A stretch of DNA of 64,000 nucleotides from Nannocystis pusilla (GTDB lineage: Bacteria; Myxococcota_A; Polyangia; Nannocystales; Nannocystaceae), in contig NZ_JAPNKE010000002.1 in the NCBI RefSeq assembly GCF_026626665.1, positions 11,676,001-11,740,000 of the forward strand, in the 5' to 3' direction. The position numbers were made by a program, and so were the translations under genes. The notes beneath the pieces are model-generated. The model searched no databases, was not told the origin of the DNA, and worked only from the letters and a program-made list of their open reading frames with translations. Positions 8,190 through 17,469 of this stretch are shown here, one piece after another. Position 1 is the first letter of the stretch. The number at the start of each line of letters is the position of its first letter.

Positions 8190-9505
8190 ATGGTTTCATC
8201 GATCCACGGTCGTTTCGCGCGACGCGGCCTCACGGCCCTGGCGTGCGTCAGTTTCACGGTTTCATGCGTGGAGGGCGAGGGGCTGCCCGCGCAGGGCGAC
8301 GACACCGGCGCCGACGGCGACCCGTTCGTCGGCGACCTCGCCGACGCGCCCGAGCTCGGGCCGGTCGTCGGCGATCGCGGCGAGAAGGTCGCGCGCGCCC
8401 ACGCCTACCTCAAGCAGTACGGCTATTTCCCCAACGCGGCGCTGGAGCGCCTGCCGGGCTGGAAGCCGGTGCTCGACCACGAGCCGGAGGACCCGGAGGT
8501 GTTCGACGAGGTGCTCGAGGAGGCGGTGTCGCGGTTCCAGGCGGCGCACGGGCTCGTCGTCGACGGCACGCTGAACGCCGAGACCCAGCGGCTGATGGCC
8601 GCGCCTCGCTGTGGGATCCCCGATTATTACGAGCTGCCGCGCCCGCGCCAGGGGTCGTCGCAACTGTGCACCCGGCTCCACCTGGGACTCGAACCAGGTC
8701 CTCTACCGCTTCCGCAACTTCACCGGAGATCTCGCCCAGGAGGACGTGCGCGGGGCGATCGCGGAGGCGTTCGCCCGCTGGGGCGCGGTGACCAACCTGC
8801 GCTTTTACGAGGAGGACGACGCCGACATCGAGATCAGCTTCGGCGCCGGCAACCACGGCGACAATCGGCCGTTCGACGGCGCGAGCGGGGTGCTCGCCCA
8901 CGCCTGGCCGCCGGGGAGCGGGCCCTCGGCGACGTCCACTTCGACGAGGACAGACCTGGAACCTCGGCGGCGGCGACGGGGTGATCGACCTGCGCTCGGT
9001 CGCGCTCCACGAGATCGGGCACGCGCTGGGCCTCGATCACTCGGACGACACGGACGCGGTGATGTACGCGTTCTACGGCGGGCCGAAGCCCAACCTCCGG
9101 CTCGACGACGTCATCGGCATCCAGTCGCTCTACGGCGATCGTCTCAACCTGTCGTATTCGGCGTGGGGACCGATCCCCGGCAAGCACTGCATCTCGGTCG
9201 CCGAGCACTCCGATCCGTACGCCTGGGACGACAACTACTTCTGCTCGGACAAGGACATCGGCGCGCAGTGGTCGATGTCCGGGCCGATCGCGGGCATGCG
9301 GTGCACCCAGATCGTCGAGCCGGTCGACCTGCACGCCTGGAGCGACAATTATCTGTGCGTGCCGACGAGCAGCAAGTGGATCTTCAACTGGCGGTACGAC
9401 GGGCCGGACCAGGGCAACCGCTGTGTGCAGTGGCACGAGTACGCCGACCCCGACACGTGGGACGACAACTTCCTCTGCGGCACGCAGCTGCCCTGGCCCT
9501 GGTGA
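8190..9505 (+). CDS. Matrixin-type zinc metalloprotease lipoprotein with peptidoglycan-binding propeptide
   Basis: ATG 8190 follows AAGGAG. The signal peptide ends in a lipobox (FTVSC). Residues about 65-140 form a PG_binding_1 domain (FDEVLEEAVSRFQAAHG, VDGTLNAETQRLM), directly followed by the cysteine-switch motif PRCGIPD (8604-8624) that keeps matrixins latent by binding the zinc. The catalytic HExxHxxGxxH site reads HEIGHALGLDH from 9008. After it come three ~50-residue repeats, each with a Cys and WDDNYFC or WSDNYLC, probably a substrate- or wall-binding module. Frame changes near 8670, 8925 and 8955. Likely an outer-membrane or secreted protease for predation or matrix turnover (inferred from the family). 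Confidence 0.82.
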
Positions 9506-9841
9506 GCGGAGCGCCGGCGACCACGGGGGGCCGGCCACCGGCGCGGGTTCATGCCTCCGGGGTGGGCGTGGCGCCGCGGTGTGCCTGCGGCGGATCGGGC
9601 GAGGCCGGCGCCTGCGACGATGATCCGCGTCGGCTGCGCAGCGGCGGTCGAGGCGGTCGCGCGTGGTCGCGGCGATCGCCGGCAAGGGTGCGTCCCGCAT
9701 TTCACCGGTCGCGCCGCGCAGCGATCCGCGGGTGCGGGCACAACTGCGCCTTCACCGCCGCGCGGCCCGTTGCCGGGCATTCGCGCGGTGATAGCTTTCG
9801 TCGGCGACCTCGCTCGATCTCGCGAATCGCAAGGGTATCCT
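9506..9841. other. Gap with no recognised gene
   Basis: Between the protease stop and the GTG chosen for the next enzyme. The upstream extension in the enzyme's frame is Arg/Ala-rich and lacks a signal peptide, so I leave it untranslated. No clear promoter hexamers or hairpin terminator stand out. Confidence 0.4.
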
Positions 9842-10996
9842 GTGCCGCCGAAGCCACCGCCCAACTACGTCGTCCAGTCGACGCCCTCGAACTATTTCAT
9901 CTCGCGCGGAAATGGTTCGGAGGAGATGAACTTCGGCGCGGCGCAGGAGTACGGCGATTTCGTCCCCAACGATCGCATGTACATCCACAGCCGCGCCGCC
10001 CCGCCGAAGCTCGACGTCGCCGACTGGCGCCTCGAGGTCGGCGGGAGCGCCGTGGCGAAGCCGCGCTCGTTCACCTACGGCGAGCTCCTCGCGCTGCCCG
10101 CGGTCACGCTCCGCCGCGTCCTCGACTGCGGCGTCAATTGCCGCGCCTTCTTCCCCAAGGTCTCGCCCTACAAGAGCTTCAGCGGCTGCCCGTCGGCTGG
10201 ACTCAATGGCACTTCGGCGCGGTGGGGGCGACGGAGTGGACGGGCGTGCGGGTCAAGGACGTGCTGGCCGCGGTCGGGCTCGGCCCGGCCGCGAACGCCC
10301 GCTTCACCAGCCTCGATTCGATCGTCACGTCGGCCGGGCAGTCGCCGTATTCGCAGGTGATCGCGCTCGACAAGGTGCTCGCGGACGACACCCTGCTGGC
10401 CTACGGAATGGCGGGCGCGCCGCTGCCCGTCGATCACGGCTTCCCGCTGCGCGCCGTGTTCTCCGGCTGGGGCGGCAACTCTGCGGTCAAGTGGCTCGGC
10501 CGCATCGAGGTGGCGAAGGAGCCGCTGCCGCTGTCGCACTTCCAGCGCAATCAGGTCCTCGCGGGTCCGGACTATCCGGAGGAGATCCCGCCACCGTGGG
10601 CCCGGTCCGCAGCGCGCTCGAGCTGGCCGAGGGCCTCACGCTGTCGCCGGGCGACCAGACGCTGCACGGTCGCGCGTGGTCGGGCGCCGGCGCGATCGAG
10701 GAGGTCGACGTGTGCATCGAGCGGCAGATCGCGCCCAATCGCTGGAGTTCGGTGTGGATCCGCCCTAGCGCGCGGCGAAGCTGCTCCACAAGGCCGAGCC
10801 GATGATGTGGGTGCGCTTCGAGGTGCTGTGGAAGGGCGCGGAGCCCGGGCGCTATCGCTTGATGACGCGGGCCGCCGACGACGCCGGTCGGGTCCAGCCG
10901 CGACCCGAGGCGATGGTGTGGAATCAACACGGCCTCGGCTACAACGGGCACGCGCCGCTCGAGCTGTCGGTCAGCCCGATGGCGAACCTGCCGTAG
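9842..10996 (+). CDS. Sulfite oxidase-family molybdopterin oxidoreductase
   Basis: Enzyme of the sulfite oxidase/SorA-YedY fold. The Mo-cofactor domain contains FTYGELLALPAVTLRRVLDC, where the Cys (10127) fits the Mo-ligating Cys of the family, then WTQWHFGAVG and WTGVRVKDVLAAVG. PLPVDHGFPLRAV and SAVKWLGRIEV lead into the C-terminal Mo-co dimerisation domain (GRAWSGAGAIEEVDV, MWNQHG-like MVWNQHGLGYNGHAPL). A length of about 385 residues suits the family. Frame changes near 10200, 10595 and 10770. GTG 9842 is chosen for a weak AAGGG six bases upstream and because conserved sequence begins right after it. No Tat signal is visible and no cytochrome partner is adjacent, so the electron acceptor is unknown. 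Confidence 0.8.
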
Positions 10997-11009
10997 CGAG
11001 CTCGCGGCC

Positions 11010-13433
11010 TCACGTGCGCGCGGCGAACCAATCGAGGCACCGCGGCGCGCGGCCTTCTGGGTCTCTCGACAGCGACTTGCCGTTGTCGAGGTTGCCCTTG
11101 CTCACCTCGGCGAGGAAGGCCGGGACGTGGGCCTCGGACCACGCGTAGTAGAGCGGCCACAGCCACTTGCTGCTCAGCCGCGGCAGGCCGTAGTAGCCCG
11201 GCACCGCCTGCTGGGCGCGCGTCCAGGCGATGAGCGCGGGGGCCAGCTTGCGGCCGTCGAGCGACGCGAGCGCGCGGCCGAGTGACTCCCACTTCGCGGC
11301 CGCGCCGCGCGGCTTGCCGAAGTTGGACCAGTCGTTTCGCATCAGCGGCTGGTAGGCGTAACACCAGGGCGAGCGCCTCGCCGTCGCAGCCCGCGCGGCG
11401 CACCGCGTCGAACAGGTCGCGCAGCGGATCGTAGTCGCCGACCTTGGCGGCGAACTCGGCCGCGAGCGAGGTCCAGCGCACGCTACCCAGGCCCTGCAGC
11501 ACCGCGGCCTCGTCGAGCGGTTCGGCGCGGGCGAGCTGGCCCAGCCACTCGAGCAGCGGCCGCCGCTCCTCCGCCGGCTTCTTGTCGACCGCGCAGCCGG
11601 TGCCGAAGAAGGCGAGCTCGTGCGAGTCGCGGAGCACGCTCTCGAGCAGAGAGGCGTCGCGGCGGTCGGTCCAGCGATCGAGGACGACGAGGCGCGCGCG
11701 GCGAAGGCGAGGCGGTCGCCGAGGTCGATGCCGTCTCGCTCGGCGAGCTGCCACAGCGCGGCGCTGTGAGCGACGGCGTCGCGCAGCAGCACGTACGCGA
11801 AGGGGCGGCCCGCGGCGGCCTGCGGGGTGGCCGGGAACTCGCGCCAGGGCTGCGCGAACCAGGCGGTCGCGGCCCGTTCGCGCTCGTCGGCGGTGCGCGC
11901 CGGATCGAGGAACCACGGCGGGTCGAAGCCCGGCGGGATGGTGCCGGGCGCCGGCGGGGCGAGCTGCGCCCGCAGCCGGCGGATCGGCTCGCCGTGGTGA
12001 TCGATCTGCCACGACAGGCCGGCCGCGATCGACAGCCTGCGCGCGGCCTCGTAGTCGGCGAGGGCGCCCGCGAGCTCGCCCGACGCCTCTCGCACCTGCG
12101 CGCGGGCGGCGTACTCCTCGGCCTGGAACCCGCGCCCGCTCGCGGTGCCCGCCGCGCGCGCGCGCTCGAGGTCTTGCTCGATCCGCGGCGTCGCGGTCGC
12201 CAGCGCCTTGCCGCTCAGCGCGGCCGCGCGAGCCACCAGGCGCGCCTTCTCGTCCGCCGCGGGGGCCTTGCGACCTTGCGGTCCTTGCACGGATCGCCGC
12301 CCTCGGCGCGCGCGACCAGCCCCTTGGCCACCCGCGCCAGCGCGACGCCGCGGCGATCGGTGACGTCGCCCGCCCAGAACATGCAGCGGCCGACCATGCT
12401 CGGATCGGTGGGCGCGTCGAGGGCCGCGGCGCGGTTCCAGTCCTCCTCGGCGGCGTCGAGGTCGGCGGCGCCTGTACATGCATCGAGGTAGAGGCGGCAC
12501 TCCCAGCGCGCGCAGCGTCTCGGGCAGCGCGACGTGATACGGGACGACGAGGTCGAGCAGGCGCTTCGCCTCGGCGTAGGCGCGGTGGTACAGCAGCTTC
12601 ATGCCGAGGTTCTGGGCGACGCCGAGAGCGACCTCGTGGACCGCCCCGTCGCCGTCCTGGAGGAGGGCGGGCAGCGCCTTGTCGACGAGCGCGTAGCAGG
12701 TGAGGTGGTTCGAGAGGCTGAGCTGCGGCAGCACGTCGGCGATCCGCGACGCGACCGCGAGGCGCTCGGCGGCGCTCTCGGAGGTAGCGAACGGGATGAC
12801 GCGCTTGATCGCGCCGTGCGGCGAGGTGCTGCGCGACCACTCGGACTCGGGCGTGACGGGTGAACGCGCGGCGACGGCTCTGGCGATCGCGGCGGGGGCC
12901 TTGCGCGGACGAAAGTCGCGCGAATAGAGGCCGCGATCGGGGCCGAAGCGGCCGTCGACGTCGTAGAGGCGCCGGAGGAGCAGGACGGCCTCCTCGGGCG
13001 CGCCGGGGACGAGCGCCGCGGCGACGGCCTCGAGGCCCTCGAGCCAGTCCGGATCCGTCTCGAGCTCGTGGAACCGCGACCAACCGTTGGCGCCGCCGCT
13101 CGGATGCGAGGTCAGCGTGGCGACGAGCGACGGCAAGACGGCGCGCTCGGCCGCGGACTGGCTCTGGCCCCATACGTCGGCGCACAGCCGCAGGTAAGCG
13201 CTGGCGCGGCGACGGACGTGCCGGAGGGCGTCGGGCGCCTGCACGCCGACGAGGACGTGCGGGCCGTCGAGTCTGGCCGCGAAGCCGGGCACGACCCGGT
13301 CTCCCGTCAGCAGGTGCCGCGCATAGGCGGCGAGCACCCGCCCGAGCCCGACCTCGAGCGGCGTGCGCGAGACGTGCTCGGGGTTCGCAGGAGCTTCTGG
13401 TGGCGCGGCGAGGGGTCGCTTCGTCCGGGGCAT
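11010..13433 (-). CDS. Large hypothetical protein (~800 aa), helical
   Basis: Long coherent protein read with frame changes near 12490, 12290, 11700 and 11355; the two ends are in one frame. N-terminal part: LGRVLAAYARHLLTGD, WGQSQSAAERAVLPSL. Middle: TPR-like helices (AEEYAARAQVREASGEL, ALADYEAARRLSIAAG). C-terminal part: LMRNDWSNFGKPRGAA and YYGLPRLSSKWLWPLYY. No signal peptide, no membrane segment, no catalytic motif that I recognise. Convergent with the sulfite-oxidase-like gene (13 bp apart). Function unknown. Confidence 0.6.
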   Translation of the reverse strand: MPRTKRPLAAPPEAPANPEHVSRTPLEVGLGRVLAAYARHLLTGDRVVPGFAARLDGPHVLVGVQAPDALRHVRRRASAYLRLCADVWGQSQSAAERAVLPSLVATLTSHPSGGANGWSRFHELETDPDWLEGLEAVAAALVPGAPEEAVLLLRRLYDVDGRFGPDRGLYSRDFRPRKAPAAIARAVAARSPVTPESEWSRSTSPHGAIKRVIPFATSESAAERLAVASRIADVLPQLSLSNHLTCYALVDKALPALLQDGDGAVHEVALGVAQNLGMKLLYHRAYAEAKRLLDLVVPYHVALPETLRALGVPPLPRCMYRRRRPRRRRGGLEPRRGPRRAHRSEHGRPLHVLGGRRHRSPRRRAGAGGQGAGRARRGRRSVQGPQGRKAPAADEKARLVARAAALSGKALATATPRIEQDLERARAAGTASGRGFQAEEYAARAQVREASGELAGALADYEAARRLSIAAGLSWQIDHHGEPIRRLRAQLAPPAPGTIPPGFDPPWFLDPARTADERERAATAWFAQPWREFPATPQAAAGRPFAYVLLRDAVAHSAALWQLAERDGIDLGDRLAFAARASSSSIAGPTAATPLCSRACSATRTSSPSSAPAARSTRSRRRSGGRCSSGWASSPAPNRSTRPRCCRAWVACAGPRSRPSSPPRSATTIRCATCSTRCAARAATARRSPWCYAYQPLMRNDWSNFGKPRGAAAKWESLGRALASLDGRKLAPALIAWTRAQQAVPGYYGLPRLSSKWLWPLYYAWSEAHVPAFLAEVSKGNLDNGKSLSRDPEGRAPRCLDWFAART

Positions 13434-13592
13434 GCGCGCGGCGAGGGTACTCGATCGCCTCTCGGGTGAGGGCGCGATTGCGACTGCCGGGACAATGACG
13501 TCTCCCGTCAGGAGCGACGACGGCGGTTCGCCGAGGCCTTTATGGGGACCGCGAATGCCCGAGCGAGTCGACGCCGATCGCGGCGGGGACCC

Positions 13593-13793
13593 GATCTGGC
13601 GCTCGGGCTCGGACCCGTCGCCGACGTCGACGGCCGCGGCGATGGGGCGCCTTCACGGGAGCGGCGGAAGCTCCACGTGATCGACATCGACGCGCCCTGC
13701 ATCCAGACGCGCGAGCTCAAGCGGCCCGCGGAGGACCCGACCGCCGGCGACATCGACAGCGACGCCAAGGCAGACATCGTGGCCGGCAGCGGG
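13593..13793 (+). pseudogene. Remnant of a VCBS/FG-GAP repeat protein
   Basis: One plus-strand frame reads GPVADVDGRGDG, then KLHVIDID, RELKRPAEDPTAGDID and SDAKADIVAGSG: the Asp/Gly calcium-loop pattern of VCBS repeats. No start, signal peptide or domain end can be found around it, so it appears to be a fragment rather than a gene. Confidence 0.45.
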
Positions 13794-14728
13794 CGTCGGT
13801 GTCGATCTCGCGGACAAACTCGTGACCCCGAGAGCGGGGTGAGCCGTGCTCGGCGAGCTCGCGCAGCCGCCCGCGACCGGTGACGCCGGCGTCGGTCGAG
13901 GCCCGCCGGCGCGCCGATGCAGACCCTGCTGCGAGTCGGGCAGGCGTGCATCTCCTCTCGCATCGACCGACCGCCCTGCGACGATCGACCGCACCCGCCG
14001 ACCTGATGAATGAGGGGAGCCGCGGCCCGAGGCGAGGCGACTTCGAGATCTCGCAGCCACTGTGCACAAACCGTCGCGTCTCGCGGCACCGCCCGGCTCC
14101 AGGAGTCGCGCTTCCCCGCGTCGACCCCTCCCGCCGCGCAGGGGTTGTTCCGCATCCGCGGACGGGTCCCGCAGCGAACGGCCCCGATCCTTCTCGGCAC
14201 GGGCCCATCGACGCCGACGCGGCGGCGCCGACGGGAATTGCGCACAGGGCAATGAGCGAATGATCGGCCGCAATAAACGCTGTACCATCGCGCGGCCCTC
14301 GGCTCGCGGCGGAGCGCGAGCGCCTGTCTGCAGTGGCGACAGGTCGGGCAGCGTGGCTGGCGGGGCTCGACAAAGCTTCCTTCGGAAAGGCCCGAGCCGG
14401 CCTCAGGTTTCGCTCGATGCCCGACGATTCACTCTACAAGGGGCTCGCGGGCGGCCTGGTGATTCGACCTCGCCGACGTGGATCGGGCCGTCCCTGCCTC
14501 CGCCGACGCGGCCCCGCGGTTGGCATCATGAATGACGCGTCCCAGCGTCTGCCGTCGCGGGTCGAGGGCCCGCCGGGGCGAGCCGGGGCGAGGAATGCCG
14601 GCAGGCGGCGCGGGCATACGAAACATCATTTGAACAATGTTCATAGGACATGATGCGCGCCTGCGACGAGTGACTGCGAATCTCGCCGACGCCGCGGCGT
14701 CGGCGCCTTAAATCATGACACGACGAAA

Positions 14729-14763
14729 AATGTCGCCGGGGGCGTGATCCGTGGCGACATTTG
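14729..14763. other. 10-bp perfect inverted repeat
   Basis: AAATGTCGCC and GGCGACATTT flank a 15-bp G-rich loop. It stands in the A+T-richer stretch 180 bp before the terpene operon; it could be an operator or an old terminator. No T run follows. Confidence 0.4.
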
Positions 14764-14906
14764 GATCACTATTAAAAGTGTTGCGACGGTGGAACCGGGT
14801 CGTGAGACTCGCGGCTCCGCTGCGCTGGAGTGAAGCTTGGCCGTTAGACTCTGCGATTGACAAACTTTGGACCTCGACTGGCAGCTCCGGCGAATCATGT
14901 CAGTAC

Positions 14907-14936
14907 TTGACAGTTCCAAACCACCCATGCGATAGG
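14907..14936 (+). promoter_or_regulatory. Candidate sigma-70 promoter of the terpene operon
   Basis: A perfect TTGACA at 14907-14912 is followed 18 bp later by GATAGG (14931-14936), a weak -10. It would place a transcript start just before the GTG codons at 14945 and 15057. The -35 match is exact but the -10 is poor, so this is tentative. Confidence 0.3.
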
Positions 14937-15056
14937 ACCATCACGTGACAATCAACGCGCGGAGTCCTCGCGTCAGCGCCATTCGGCACGCATCTCCTTC
15001 CGCCGAAGGCACCGGCGAGGCTTTACAATCATCATCGCGACCGGTGCATCCCCTGG

Positions 15057-16583
15057 GTGAGCGGGTCGCGGCGTGTGGGGCTGGCGGTGGAGCATTGCAT
15101 CTCGCTGCAGCGGCCTGACGGATCGTGGGAGGTCGCGCCGGACGGGCGGATCTTCGAGACCGCGCTGGCCGGGTACGCCCTGGCCCACACGCCCGGGCGG
15201 CTCGATCGGCGGGCCGTCGCGCGGGCGCGGGCGGGGTCGAATCGGCGGCGCCGCAGGAGCACCACCCGGTGTCCTTTCTATTGGAGGACACGCTGCGGCG
15301 GATCATCGTCGGCGCCGGCGGGGCGGTCGACCTGACCGCGCCCGAGCTCGACGCGCCGGTGCTGGCCAGCCGGACCATGCTGCTGCACACCCTGGCGCTG
15401 CACGCCGGGCTCGAGGTGCGGGCTCGCCGGTCCGAGGACGACTGCGGGAGCTCGTCGCGCGGGAGTACGAGCGCTGCACCCGGGCCAAGCACAAGCAGTG
15501 GAGCAAGGTCGAGCTGATCGCGCTGCACATCCTGCTGCAGGCGCGGGCCGGGCGGCAGACCGCGGTCGAGGCCGCGGGCTTCGATTTGGTGCACGTGCAG
15601 GCGCCGCGCTCCGGGTTCTTCTTCAACCCGATCAGCACCGCCCTGGCCTACATCGCCCTGTGCATCGCGGCGCCGACGTCGGACCCATGGTTCGTGCTGA
15701 GGTCGCAATTGCTCGAGCATCAACAGGCCGATGGCAGCTGGCGCTTTTGTACCAGCGACGTCTGGGACACCTCGCTGATCGTCCGCGCCTTCGCCGGGCA
15801 GCCCGCGTTCGTGCAGACTGCGCTGCAGCCTGCGCTCGACTTCTTGCAGGCGACGCAGAACGTCGACGGCGGCTGGCCCTTCCGCTCGGGCGTCGAGTCC
15901 GACAATGACACCACCGGCGCGGTGGTGCTGGCGCTGCGCGGCACGATGCAGGGGGAGCGCACGAAAGATCGCGCGCTCGCTTACCTCGGGCGGGTGCAGA
16001 TGGACAGCGGCCTGTGGCGCACCTGGCAATCCCGCGACGACCCACCCGTGGAAGACGTCGTCGCGCACGTGCTGTCGGCGCTCGACGCCTATCGCGGGCG
16101 GCACCGGATCGCGGTGGGCGCGGCGCGGCGGTGGCTGGCGGCCGAGGTCGAGCGGCGCGGCGTGTGGGCGGCGAGCTGGTACCGCGGCGAGCCGTACGCG
16201 CTGGCGGAGATCGGGCGCGCGCTCGGGCCGGACCATGCGCTGGTGCGTCACGGCGTCGACGCGCTGGCGGCCCGGCAGAACGAGGACGGCGGCTGGTCGC
16301 CGGAGCCCGGCGGCGCGAGCACGGCCAGCGCGACCGGGCTGGCGTTGCAGGCGATCGTCGATCGTCACCCCGCGCGGGTCGATCGGGCCCTGCAATACCT
16401 GGTCGACGCCCAGCGGGCCGACGGCACCTGGCCTGGCCATCCGGACATGTTCGGTCCGCGGCCGCTGCTCAGCCACTTCACCACCCACACCCAGGCCTTC
16501 GTGGTCGGCGGGATCCGGCGGCGCTGCGCCGCAACTGGCCGTGGTCGCCGTGCATCGCCGCGGTCCCGGAAGGAGCGGCCTGA
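15057..16583 (+). CDS. Class II terpene cyclase (squalene-hopene cyclase superfamily, DxDTT type)
   Basis: Alpha/alpha-barrel cyclase with at least five QW-type motifs: QRPDGSW, QQADGSW, QNVDGGW, QNEDGGW and QRADGTW. The general-acid motif is SDNDTTG (codons at 15901-15915), i.e. DxDTT rather than the usual DxDD. DxDTT is known from bacterial drimenyl-diphosphate synthase, so a protonation-initiated cyclisation of farnesyl (or geranylgeranyl) diphosphate is likely, with the diphosphate kept for the next enzyme. Frame changes near 15270, 15430 and 16530. GTG 15057 is used; GTG 14945, after AGGA, is a plausible earlier start if another indel lies between. Ends one base before the next ATG, so the cluster is translationally tight. 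Confidence 0.8.
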
Positions 16584-16584
16584 C

Positions 16585-17466
16585 ATGAGCCGGATCGCCG
16601 CCGCGGTCGACCAGGTGCTGCTGAGTCGCATCACCGCCTGGGCCGCCGACATCGAGGACTTCGCCGTGCATCACGCGGCCGACGGGCTCTACGTCGCCGA
16701 GGCCTGCGTCGACCCCGAGGTCGACGGGCGCGAGGAGGTGTTCGCCATCGCCCTCGTCAGCGCCTTCTGGTTCTGGTTCGACGATCGCAGCGACAAGTTC
16801 CTGCGCGCCGAGCAGACGCCGGTCGACTGGGCCACCCTGATCGCCTACGGCGAAGACGAGCCGCCGGCTGTCCTCGGGGACACACCGGAGGTCCGCTTCT
16901 TCCAGCGCCTGTGCGACCTGCTCCGGCCGCTCGCCGGGCGCCCCGACGAGCACCGGTGGTTCCGCGTCGGCTCGGCCAAGGTGTTCCGGGCGATGTACGC
17001 CGAGGAGCGGATGTCGCGCGACGCCGAGGCGCGCTCGCTGGTCGAGTGCATCGAGACGGGCGCGCACAGCACCACCTTGCCGAGCATCCTCACCGCCGCG
17101 TACCTGGTGCGGCGGCTCGACCGGCCGCGGCGGCACGGCGACCCGCGGGTCGGCAACGTCGAGCGCTACCTCTACCTGTCGCAGCGCCTGCTCAACGACC
17201 TCGTGAGCGCCGAGAAGGAGCGCCGCGAGGGCCACGCCGGGCGGGTGTCGAACGCGGTGCTCCTGCTCGAGCGCGAGCTCCCGCCGGCGCAGGCGCGCGC
17301 CTTCGTCGAGGCGCAGCGGCAGGGCTACGAGCGGCTGCTGCAGCACAACCTCGATCGCCTCGGGACGCGCGACCCGTTCGCGGCCACGCTGTCTCGCCTC
17401 GTCCGTTGCATTCATCGTTGGTACGCCACAGGGCCGCTCCGCTTCGAGACCGACCCAGGGAGGTGA
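16585..17466 (+). CDS. Class I terpene synthase
   Basis: Full-length (~293 aa) ionisation-dependent terpene synthase in one frame. It has the Asp-rich metal motif FDDRSD (DDxxD at 16780-16794) and the NSE triad NDLVSAEKE (17194-17220), with the usual spacing, and a C-terminal RWYATG segment. It would act on a prenyl diphosphate, very likely the product of the class II cyclase encoded one base upstream. It starts at ATG 16585 and ends three bases before the P450 ATG. The substrate chain length cannot be told from sequence alone. Confidence 0.88.
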   Translation: MSRIAAAVDQVLLSRITAWAADIEDFAVHHAADGLYVAEACVDPEVDGREEVFAIALVSAFWFWFDDRSDKFLRAEQTPVDWATLIAYGEDEPPAVLGDTPEVRFFQRLCDLLRPLAGRPDEHRWFRVGSAKVFRAMYAEERMSRDAEARSLVECIETGAHSTTLPSILTAAYLVRRLDRPRRHGDPRVGNVERYLYLSQRLLNDLVSAEKERREGHAGRVSNAVLLLERELPPAQARAFVEAQRQGYERLLQHNLDRLGTRDPFAATLSRLVRCIHRWYATGPLRFETDPGR

Positions 17467-17469
17467 CAT

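Larger units (their letters stand above)
13434..14944. other. 1.5-kb region without an intact gene
   Basis: Holds a VCBS-like protein remnant (13593-13793), an inverted repeat (14729-14763) and, at the right end, a less G+C-rich 200 bp likely to contain the terpene-operon promoter. Also a palindrome GAACAATGTTC near 14634-14644. The small open frames on either strand lack convincing start signals. Confidence 0.5.

Noticed and set aside
14713..14928. 71-codon minus-strand frame before the terpene cluster
   Set aside because: Overlaps the inverted repeat and promoter-like sequence; no ribosome site and no recognisable protein features.
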